The position numbers and the translations under genes are program-made. Of a stretch of 64,000 nucleotides of DNA, positions 58,161 to 64,000 are shown one piece after another. Below the pieces are notes generated by a model that saw nothing but the letters and a program-made list of their open reading frames with translations, did not search any database and was not told the DNA's origin. The stretch comes from Micrococcus flavus (GTDB taxonomy: Bacteria > Actinomycetota > Actinomycetes > Actinomycetales > Micrococcaceae). Within the stretch, counting starts at the first letter, position 1. Each line of letters starts with the position of its first letter. Location of the stretch: assembly GCF_014204815.1 (NCBI RefSeq), contig NZ_JACHMC010000001.1, positions 310,001 through 374,000 of the forward strand, given 5' to 3'.

Positions 58161-58243
58161 GTTGTCGTTCGGGAAACGGCGCCAGGCCAGGCGTTTTCGT
58201 TCGGGAAACGGCGGGTCACCGAGCGTTCTCGGGCGAGAACCGG
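58161..58243 (+). repeat. 3'-UTR repeat array B, three units
   Basis: Units start at 58161 (GTTGTCGTTCGGGAAACGG), 58193 (GTTTTCGTTCGGGAAACGG) and 58225 (GTTCTCGGGCGAGAACCGG), exactly 32 bases apart, in the sense of sir2. The third unit differs in sequence but gains a perfect GTTCTC/GAGAAC stem. Confidence 0.85.
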
Positions 58244-58295
58244 CACGCCTGTCCCTCTCTGCGCTGGGGTCGCCCCTCCGATAACCGGCATAATG

Positions 58296-58309
58296 GATAC
58301 GAGTATCAT
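58296..58309 (+). promoter_or_regulatory. -10 element overlapped by a palindrome
   Basis: TATCAT at 58304-58309 is followed by seven bases and the ATG at 58317, the leaderless pattern. GATAC-GA-GTATC (58296-58307), a perfect inverted repeat, overlaps the -10 and may be an operator. CATAAT at 58289-58294 is an alternative -10. Confidence 0.5.
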
Positions 58310-58316
58310 GGCCGGC

Positions 58317-58868
58317 ATGGACCGCCCCCCGAAGTCAGACGATCAACGCCGCACGCACGAATCCGCCGACGTGATGACCGGTCCGCGGTGGGCACGGGGG
58401 CTGCTGTTCGTCGTGCCCGCGGTCTGGCTGGGGCTGCTCATCGGCATCTCATTGATCGAGGCGCCGCTGAAGTTCACGGCGCCGGGGATCACCATTCCCC
58501 TCGGCCTCGGGATCGGCCGCCGCGTGTTCGCGGCGATGAACGGCGTGGAGGTGGTGCTCGCCGTCGTCCTGCTGGTGGCGCTGACGCGCTCGTCCGGTCG
58601 CCCGCGCGCGCTCAGCCGGACTCCGGGCGGGCGATTGTGGCTCGCCGGGATCGTGGCGACGGCGACGCTCGCCGTGAAGGTCCTGGCCATCAGGCCCTTC
58701 CTCAACCGGCGCACGGACGCGGTGCTCGCGGGGATCGACGACGGCGGCTCCACCTGGCACTACTTCTACATCGCCGCAGACGGGGTCCTGATCCTGACCA
58801 TGGTGGTCCTGCTGGTCGCCGCGACGCGTGCCCTGCTGCCGCCGGACGGAACGGCGTCGCTCAGCTGA
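58317..58868 (+). CDS. conserved four-helix membrane protein, unknown function
   Basis: Predicted 183-aa integral membrane protein with four hydrophobic segments (about 20-42, 62-85, 102-122, 148-170). Conserved-looking polar positions sit at the membrane face: ISLIEAPLKFTAPGITIPLGLGIGRRVFAAMNGVEV and AIRPFLNRRTDAV. The arrangement resembles DUF4149-like proteins, but I cannot confirm the family. ATG 58317 is preferred to 58293 and 58308 because TATCAT lies seven bases upstream. It is a one-gene unit flanked by 3' repeat arrays on both sides, in the accessory patch between DUF3073-sir2 and purM. Confidence 0.75.
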   Translation: MDRPPKSDDQRRTHESADVMTGPRWARGLLFVVPAVWLGLLIGISLIEAPLKFTAPGITIPLGLGIGRRVFAAMNGVEVVLAVVLLVALTRSSGRPRALSRTPGGRLWLAGIVATATLAVKVLAIRPFLNRRTDAVLAGIDDGGSTWHYFYIAADGVLILTMVVLLVAATRALLPPDGTASLS

Positions 58869-58901
58869 CGTCGCGGAGCTGACCCCGCGCGCCCCCGCCC
58901 C

Positions 58902-58952
58902 CCTTCCGTTCGAGAAACGGCACGTCTGCCGCCGCTTCTGTGCACAGAACGG
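58902..58952 (+). repeat. 3'-UTR repeat array C, two diverged units
   Basis: Unit 1 at 58902-58920 is CCTTCCGTTCGAGAAACGG. Unit 2 at 58934-58952 is GCTTCTGTGCACAGAACGG. They start 32 bases apart, 33 bases after the stop codon of the membrane protein gene. Unit 2 has lost the consensus centre but contains the perfect palindrome TTCTGTGCACAGAA. Confidence 0.75.
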
Positions 58953-59050
58953 CGCCGCCGCTCCTGCACAGGCCTCCCGCTCACGCCGTTCCTCCACACG
59001 GCGCGGGGGACCGGCGACGAGCCGTGATCGCGTCGAGCCACGCTGGCCCC

Positions 59051-60058
59051 ATGACCAACGCCGCCTCCCCGCCAGTCCCTCCCGTGCCCCCTCATCCCGG
59101 AGGTGCGGACGACCTCCTCACCCGGGCGGGGCTGCGGGCCGCCGGCCTGCCCGAGGGGCGTGTGCGCTCCCGCGGCATCAGGCGGGTCACCCATGGCGTC
59201 CATCGTTCGGCCGCGCACGTGTCGGGCCGGTGGGTCGACCTCGGATACCCCGCTCCACCGGCACCGTTCTCTCCGGAGGACACCGCCGTGGTGGTCGAGG
59301 CCTCCGGGGGAGTGGCCTCCCATGCCACCGCGCTGCTGCTGCACGGGGTGCCGCTGCCGCCCTGGGTCTGCGAGGACGGGACCGTCCACATCTCCCGGCC
59401 GCATCCGCGGGGCGCGAGCGTCCGGGCCGAGGTCACCTCCCACGCCCGCACGGTGCCGGCCGTCGACGTCACCACGCTGCACGGCATCCGGGTGACCGGT
59501 CTCGAGCGCACGTGGGCCGACCTGGCCTCCCTCGTGCCCCCGCGGCTGATCGACCCCGTGGTCGCGGCGGGCGACGCCGTCGTGCGTCACCCGTGGACGG
59601 AGGGCGGACGGACAGCACCGCGGACCACGACGACGGCCCTTCGGTCCGCCCTCGACCGCGCCGGCCGCTTCAAAGGGGTCCGGACGGCCCGCGCCGCGCT
59701 CGACCTGGTGCGGGTCGGAGCGGACTCACCGCAGGAGACGGCGCTGCGACTCGCGCTGCTCCATGCCGGGCTGCCGGAGCCGCAGCTCCAGCTGGTGCTC
59801 CATCCGGACCGGGACCGCTCGCCCGATGCCGACCTCGGCTGGCGGGCCTGGCGGCTGGTGATCCACTACGACGGCGACTCGCACCTCGACCCGGGACAAC
59901 GCCGCGTGGACCAGTGGCGCAACGACGGCTGGGACCGTGCCGGGTGGGCGCAGATCGTGGCCACCGTGGACGACGCACGGGACGACTTCCGGCGGGTCGT
60001 CGCCGACGTGCAGGCGCACCGGGCTCGGCTGGGTGGGCGGGTCTTCGGGACCTGCTGA
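59051..60058 (+). CDS. AbiEi-like / Vsr-type nuclease-fold protein
   Basis: Predicted 335-aa protein of a type frequent in actinobacterial genomes, often labelled AbiEi-antitoxin-like or DUF559-like. The N-terminal half has a winged-helix-like opening ([31 protein letters not shown]) and SHATALLLHGVPLP. The C-terminal part (about 225-330) reads ALLHAGLPEPQLQLVLHPD, then DADLGWRAWRLVIHYDGDSHLDPGQRRVDQWRNDGWDRAGW. That is the layout of a PD-(D/E)xK/Vsr fold with Asp and Asp-Gly-Asp/His. The usual Glu of the second motif is replaced by His (IHYDGD). No partner toxin gene is present. ATG 59051 starts MTNAASPPVP. Confidence 0.7.
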   Translation: MTNAASPPVPPVPPHPGGADDLLTRAGLRAAGLPEGRVRSRGIRRVTHGVHRSAAHVSGRWVDLGYPAPPAPFSPEDTAVVVEASGGVASHATALLLHGVPLPPWVCEDGTVHISRPHPRGASVRAEVTSHARTVPAVDVTTLHGIRVTGLERTWADLASLVPPRLIDPVVAAGDAVVRHPWTEGGRTAPRTTTTALRSALDRAGRFKGVRTARAALDLVRVGADSPQETALRLALLHAGLPEPQLQLVLHPDRDRSPDADLGWRAWRLVIHYDGDSHLDPGQRRVDQWRNDGWDRAGWAQIVATVDDARDDFRRVVADVQAHRARLGGRVFGTC

Positions 60059-60063
60059 TGGGG

Positions 60064-60147
60064 CCGTTTCCCGAACGAAAGCACCGCGGGGGTGAGCTGT
60101 TTCCCGAACGAAAGCGCCCCGAGAGGTGCCGTTTCCCGAACGAAAGC
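60064..60147 (-). repeat. 3'-UTR repeat array D, three units
   Basis: On the minus strand, three units GCTTTCGTTCGGGAAACGG or GCTTTCGTTCGGGAAACAG occupy 60147-60129, 60115-60097 and 60082-60064, at 32- and 33-base spacing. The array begins 8 bases after the purM stop codon and reads in the sense of purM. Confidence 0.88.
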
Positions 60148-60155
60148 GTCCGGCG

Positions 60156-61334
60156 TCAGGAGGCGTAGGCGCCCTGCATGAGGACGGCGCCGCCGTCGAC
60201 GCCCTTGGCGCCCTGCACGTAGTCCTCGCCGGCGCCCTGGGCGCCCGCGGTGACCTCGCCGATCGAGCCCATGGTCCACGCCGGGATGCCGGCGGCCTCG
60301 ATCGCGGCGACGGCCCGGTCCGCGGCGTCCGCCGACACCACCGCCACCATGCCCACGCCGAGGTTGAGCGTCCGCTCGAGGTCGGCCTGCGGGACCCGGC
60401 CGAGCTGCCCCACGAGCTGGAACACGGGCGGCAGCGCCCACGTGCCGCGGTCCACGGTGGCCATCAGGCCCTGCGGCAGCACGCGCGCGAGGTTCGCGGC
60501 GAGACCGCCGCCGGTCACGTGGGAGAACCCGCGCAACGGCAGGTCATCGCCGCCGTCCGTCCCGTTGAGGGCGTCCATCAGGTCCAGGCAGGCCCGCGTG
60601 TAGATGCGGGTGGGCTCCAGGAGCTCCTCGCCGAGGGTGCGGCCGAGCTCGTCCACCTCGCGGTCGAAGCTCCAGCCGGCGGCGTTGACCACGCGGCGCA
60701 CCAGCGAGTAGCCGTTGGAGTGGATGCCGGAGGAGGCCATGCCGATCACCACGTCCCCGGCGCGCACCCGCTCGGCGCCGAGCACACGGTCCGCCTCCAC
60801 CACGCCGGTGGCGGCGCCGGCGACGTCGTACTCGTCCACGCCCAGCAGGCCCGGGTGCTCGGCGGTCTCGCCGCCCACCAGCGCGGTCCCGGCGAGCCGG
60901 CAGCCCTCGGCCACGCCTCGCACGATGTCCGCGATCCGCTCGGGGACCACCTTGCCGCACGCGATGTAGTCGGTCATGAAGAGGGGCTTCGCGCCGACCA
61001 CCACGATGTCGTCCACGACCATGCCGACCAGGTCCTGGCCGATGGTGTCGTGCTTGTCCATGGCCTGCGCGATCGCGACCTTGGTCCCCACGCCGTCCGT
61101 GGAGGTGGCCAGCAGCGGCTTCCGGCACCCGGTGAGCGCGGAGGCGTCCCACATGCCGGCGAAGCCCCCGACGCCGCCCAGCACCTCGGCGGTGTGCGTC
61201 GCCTTCACGGCGTCCTTCATGAGCTCGACGGCGCGGTCGCCCGCCTCCACGTCCACGCCGGCGGCGGCGTAGGTGATGGGGGCGCCGCCCGGGGCGGCCT
61301 CGGCGGGCTGGGCGGTGTTCTGGGCATCGGTCAC
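60156..61334 (-). CDS. purM: phosphoribosylformylglycinamidine cyclo-ligase
   Basis: Predicted 392-aa AIR synthetase, step five of purine synthesis: it closes FGAM to AIR using ATP. Motifs: TYAAAGVDVEAGDRAVELMKDAV at the N-terminus, STDGVGTKVAIAQ, GGETAEHPGL, IGMASSGIHSNGYSLVRRV and GFSHVTGGGLAANLARVLP. GTG 61334 overlaps the purF stop codon by four bases (GTGA). About 20 N-terminal residues are extra and Ala/Pro-rich. A three-unit repeat array in sense orientation follows the stop codon. Confidence 0.97.
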   Translation of the reverse strand: MTDAQNTAQPAEAAPGGAPITYAAAGVDVEAGDRAVELMKDAVKATHTAEVLGGVGGFAGMWDASALTGCRKPLLATSTDGVGTKVAIAQAMDKHDTIGQDLVGMVVDDIVVVGAKPLFMTDYIACGKVVPERIADIVRGVAEGCRLAGTALVGGETAEHPGLLGVDEYDVAGAATGVVEADRVLGAERVRAGDVVIGMASSGIHSNGYSLVRRVVNAAGWSFDREVDELGRTLGEELLEPTRIYTRACLDLMDALNGTDGGDDLPLRGFSHVTGGGLAANLARVLPQGLMATVDRGTWALPPVFQLVGQLGRVPQADLERTLNLGVGMVAVVSADAADRAVAAIEAAGIPAWTMGSIGEVTAGAQGAGEDYVQGAKGVDGGAVLMQGAYAS

Positions 61335-62944
61335 AGCGGGGTCCTGTCCGTCTCGGTGAGCAGCTTCTCGTCCTCGGCGTCCGGGCCGGGCTCGCAGCCG
61401 GTGGACGTCACGGTGGTCACGATCCCGTCCTCGCCCACCACGGGGGTGGCGGCGGTGGTGGGGGCGCCGGTCTCGAGCACGGCCTTGCCGCGCTCCTTCT
61501 CGTCGACGAGCTCGATGGGGTAGCGGCCCGTGAAGCAGGCCGTGCACAGGCGCTCGCGCGGCTGCTCGGTGGCCGCGATCATGCCCTCCTCGCTGATGTA
61601 CGCCAGCGAGTCCGCGCCGATCGAGGAGGCGATCTCCGCCACTCCGGCGCCGTTGGCGATCAGCTCGGCGCGCGTGGCGAAGTCGATGCCGTAGAAGCAG
61701 GGCCACTTCACGGGCGGGGAGGAAATCTTGACGTGCACCTCGGCGGCGCCGGCCTCCTTGAGCATCCGCACGATGGCCCGCTGCGTGTTGCCGCGCACGA
61801 TCGAGTCGTCCACGACGACGACGCGCCTGCCCGCCACCACGCTGGGCTGCACGTTGAGCTTGAGGCGGATGCCGAGCTGGCGCAGGGTCTGCGACGGCTG
61901 GATGAAGGTGCGGCCCACGTAGGCGTTCTTCACGAAGCCCTGCCGGAACGGCAGCCCCGAGGCCTCCGCGTAGCCCACGGCGGCGGGTGTGCCGGACTCG
62001 GGGACCGGGATCACGACGTCGGCCTCCACCGGGTGCTCCTGCGCCAGCCGGCGGCCCATCTCCACGCGGGACTCGTACACGGAGCGGCCGTTGATCGCGG
62101 CGTCCGGGCGGGCGAGGTAGACGTACTCGAACACGCAGCCGGCCGGCTGCTCCTCGGCGAAGCGGGTCGAGCGGATCCCGTCCTCGTCGATCGCGATCAT
62201 CTCGCCGGGCTCGACCTCGCGGATGAAGGAGGCTCCCACGGTGGCCAGGGCGGCCTGCTCGGAGGCCACCACCCAGCCGCGCTCGAGGCGGCCCAGCACC
62301 AGCGGGCGCACGCCGTGCGGGTCCCGCGCCGCGTACAGGGTGTGCTCGGTCATGAACACGAAGCAGTACGCTCCCCGGACCTTCGGGAGCAGCTCCAGGG
62401 CGGTCGCCTCCACGGAGATGCCCGGCTCGCCGTGCAGCAGGGCCGTGACGAGCGCGGTGTCCGTGGTGTTGCCCTGCTTGATCTCGCCGCGGGTGTGGGC
62501 GCCGTCCGTGGACTCCACCATGCGCAGCAGCTCGGCGGAGTTCACGAGGTTGCCGTTGTGCGCCAGGGCGACCGTGCCGTCGTCGGCGGTGGCGCCGAGC
62601 GTGGGCTGGGCGTTGGCCCACTTGTTCACGCCGGTGGTGGAGTAGCGGCAGTGGCCCACGGCCATGTGGCCGGTCAGGGCGGACAGGGTGGGCTCGTCGA
62701 AGACCTGCGAGACCAGGCCCATGTCCTTGTACACGGCGATCCGCTTGCCGTCCGAGGCGGCGATGCCCGCGGACTCCTGACCGCGGTGCTGCAGCGCGTA
62801 GAGGCCGTAGTAGGTCAGCTTGGCGACGTCCTCGCCCGGCGCCCACACCCCGAAGACGCCGCACTCGTCCTGCGGGCCGGCGTCCTGGGGGTCGAGCGCG
62901 GCGGTGAGGCGGCCGTCGCCGCGGCGGGTGCGAGCGGAGATCAC
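61331..62944 (-). CDS. purF: amidophosphoribosyltransferase
   Basis: Predicted 537-aa glutamine PRPP amidotransferase, the first committed step of purine synthesis. A 27-residue propeptide precedes the catalytic Cys of CGVFGVWAP. The glutaminase domain has LQHRGQESAGIA and LAHNGNLVN, and the PRPP loop is VVVVDDSIVRGNT. Cys in PCFYGIDFA and the pair in LCTACFTGRYP indicate the [4Fe-4S] type of the Bacillus enzyme, which matures by propeptide cleavage and is oxygen sensitive. GTG 62944 overlaps the upstream gene's stop codon by four bases. AAGGA is upstream. Confidence 0.97.
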   Translation of the reverse strand: MISARTRRGDGRLTAALDPQDAGPQDECGVFGVWAPGEDVAKLTYYGLYALQHRGQESAGIAASDGKRIAVYKDMGLVSQVFDEPTLSALTGHMAVGHCRYSTTGVNKWANAQPTLGATADDGTVALAHNGNLVNSAELLRMVESTDGAHTRGEIKQGNTTDTALVTALLHGEPGISVEATALELLPKVRGAYCFVFMTEHTLYAARDPHGVRPLVLGRLERGWVVASEQAALATVGASFIREVEPGEMIAIDEDGIRSTRFAEEQPAGCVFEYVYLARPDAAINGRSVYESRVEMGRRLAQEHPVEADVVIPVPESGTPAAVGYAEASGLPFRQGFVKNAYVGRTFIQPSQTLRQLGIRLKLNVQPSVVAGRRVVVVDDSIVRGNTQRAIVRMLKEAGAAEVHVKISSPPVKWPCFYGIDFATRAELIANGAGVAEIASSIGADSLAYISEEGMIAATEQPRERLCTACFTGRYPIELVDEKERGKAVLETGAPTTAATPVVGEDGIVTTVTSTGCEPGPDAEDEKLLTETDRTPL

Positions 62945-63369
62945 GGCTCGGTGGTCCTTCCATCGGAGGGGTCCGTGTCGCGCCGGGGGCGCAGGGCCTC
63001 CGCCTCGGCGCGGTGCAGGGTGACGTCCGCCTGGGCGGGGTCGTCGGTGCGACGCAGGGTCACGGTGCGCGCGGTGCGGCGGGATCGGCGGTCCAGCAGG
63101 AGCCACACGAGCAGCCCCACCAGCATGCACGCGGCCATGGCGGCCACCAGCATGTAGCCGAACGTGGATCCGAAGCTCAGGGGCGCCCCGGAGTACGGGT
63201 CCACCGGCGGCCTGGGGGCCGCATGGACGAGGGTGGTGCCGATCAGGGCGAGGAGGAGGCCCGCCAGGACCGAGACCAGTACGGCGGCGGAGAGCCGGGG
63301 AGCACGGCGGAGCGTGTACTCCTGCTCGTCGGGGGCCGGGACGGGGCTGCGCTCGGGGCCGGAGGTCAT
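62941..63369 (-). CDS. small membrane protein upstream of purF
   Basis: Predicted 142-aa protein with two helices (about 30-50 and 75-97), a short external loop containing PVDPYSGAPLSFGSTFGY, and a basic cytoplasmic C-terminus (RRSRRTARTVTLRRTDDP). I do not recognise a named domain. Its stop codon overlaps the purF GTG by four bases and it lies 35 bases after the sterol-carrier-family gene, so it is within the purine transcription unit. The same small membrane gene before purF occurs in related actinobacteria as I recall; function unknown. Confidence 0.75.
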   Translation of the reverse strand: MTSGPERSPVPAPDEQEYTLRRAPRLSAAVLVSVLAGLLLALIGTTLVHAAPRPPVDPYSGAPLSFGSTFGYMLVAAMAACMLVGLLVWLLLDRRSRRTARTVTLRRTDDPAQADVTLHRAEAEALRPRRDTDPSDGRTTEP

Positions 63370-63404
63370 GGGGGCCAGTCTATCGAGCCGGGCGGGCGCG
63401 CCGG

Positions 63405-63806
63405 TCACGGCCGCACCAGCGGCAGGTGCGCGGAGACGTCCGCACGCGTGCCGGAGGCGGACACCCGCCCGGCCGCTCGCGCATCCGTCCACGCGAGCAG
63501 CCCGGTGGCGAGCGCCAGCCACGTGGCCGCGTCCGTCTCCACCACGTTCGGCGGGGTGCCGCGCGTGTGCCGCGGCCCCGGGATGCACTGCGCGACGCCG
63601 AAGGGCGGCACCCGCACCTCCACCGAGTTCCCGGGGGCGCGGGTGGCCAGCTCCTCGAGGGCGAAGCGCACCGCGGTGGCGCGCGTCGAGCGGGGCAGGG
63701 CCGCGGCGGCGTCCGGGTCCTCGGCGTGCGTGCGCGCCCACGTCAGCAGGGCCGCATGGCCCTCCGTGACCGGCACGCGCCTCTTCGGGACGGAGCCGGT
63801 GGTCAC
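63405..63806 (-). CDS. sterol-carrier-family protein
   Basis: Predicted 133-aa cytoplasmic protein of the bacterial SCP2-like family usually found near purF in actinobacteria. Features are [63 protein letters not shown], with the hydrophobic-pocket helix at the end. It may bind a lipid or other hydrophobic ligand; nothing is known of its role beside purine genes. GTG 63806 overlaps the stop codon of the upstream gene by four bases. Confidence 0.85.
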   Translation of the reverse strand: MTTGSVPKRRVPVTEGHAALLTWARTHAEDPDAAAALPRSTRATAVRFALEELATRAPGNSVEVRVPPFGVAQCIPGPRHTRGTPPNVVETDAATWLALATGLLAWTDARAAGRVSASGTRADVSAHLPLVRP

Positions 63807-64000
63807 GCCTCCACCACCGCGCGCACGGCCGCGGACAGCTCCACGGAGCCCACCGGATCGCCGCGGCCGAGGATCTTCGGGCGCACCTGCCCCACGACGG
63901 CCGCGAGCCGCTCGGCGTCCACGTGGTCCGGGGCGAACCGGCCCATCAGCGCGAGGGCCACGAGGTCGCCGGCGCGTGTGCCGCCGTCGAGGGCCTTGAC
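63803..64000 (-). CDS. asparaginase-family protein, C-terminal part (partial)
   Basis: The last 65 codons of a gene that runs off the window. The segment begins [22 protein letters not shown], the conserved acidic-glycine motif near the end of PF06089-type asparaginases. It ends [21 protein letters not shown], matching their closing strand. The stop codon overlaps the start of the sterol-carrier-family gene by four bases (GTGA), so it is the most upstream visible member of the purF operon. Only the C-terminus is seen, so the assignment is tentative. Confidence 0.5.
   Translation of the reverse strand, partial: VKALDGGTRAGDLVALALMGRFAPDHVDAERLAAVVGQVRPKILGRGDPVGSVELSAAVRAVVEA

Noticed and set aside
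58161-58243. Repeat arrays as a small CRISPR array
   Set aside because: Units are 19 bases with 13-14 base spacers, only two or three per array, scattered after gene ends, with no cas genes. The dimensions do not match any CRISPR type.

Overview
The window is very GC-rich, with G or C at almost every third codon position. It encodes an actinobacterial heat-shock operon with HspR operators, DUF3073, DUF4235 and CopD-CtaG families, and a purF-purM neighbourhood. Gene content fits a Micrococcus-like member of the Micrococcaceae; this is inferred from content, not from any database match. I saw no insertion sequence, integrase, prophage or CRISPR array, so this looks like ordinary chromosome with a few small accessory patches.

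Layout. 0-6.2 kb: copper/haem module (CopC, PCu(A)C chaperone, Tat-exported DyP peroxidase, CopD-CtaG fusion, lipoprotein). 6.2-10.8 kb: thioredoxin-NHL protein, flavodoxin-like protein, an apparent DUF853 gene scar, an AEC transporter and a DUF2087 protein. 10.8-14.7 kb: tRNA-Gly(CCC), a KhtTU-type K+/H+ antiporter pair, dCTP deaminase and an Atg22-like MFS protein. 14.7-21.5 kb: six-gene Mrp antiporter operon (mrpA with fused B, then C-G). 21.6-31.3 kb: DUF4235, aminodeoxychorismate-lyase-like enzyme, a giant coiled-coil MMPL transporter, a GTPase-roadblock fusion divergent from a lone roadblock protein, and a MarR/kinase operon divergent from a second MMPL transporter. 31.3-37.6 kb: Dps, then dnaK-grpE-dnaJ-hspR and an alpha/beta hydrolase. 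37.6-45.3 kb: BCCT transporter, TrmB, a polysaccharide deacetylase, a PdaC-like lipoprotein, DedA and a DoxX-like protein. 45.3-54.9 kb: polar amino acid ABC transporter, a Clp-N-like protein, YihY/BrkB, a CYTH-CHAD protein and clpB. 55-64 kb: M28 peptidase, DUF3073-Sir2, two accessory genes, then purM, purF, a small membrane protein, a sterol-carrier-family protein and the end of an asparaginase-like gene.

Regulation visible in the sequence. HspR-type inverted repeats (TTGAGC-N7-GCTCA class) lie in front of dnaK (two) and clpB (one), joining both chaperone units to the hspR gene in the window. Many genes have a TANNNT-like hexamer 6-8 bases before the start codon and no Shine-Dalgarno sequence, which predicts leaderless mRNAs. 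Many transcription units end in very long perfect GC hairpins without a U-tract, several capped by GACGAC/GTCGTC.

The least explained feature is a family of 19-base elements (consensus GCTTTCGTTCGGGAAACGG) in groups of two or three at a 32-33 base period, directly after the stop codons of four transcription units and always in sense orientation. Some divergent units keep a palindrome while changing the bases. This is the best candidate for an undescribed element in the window.
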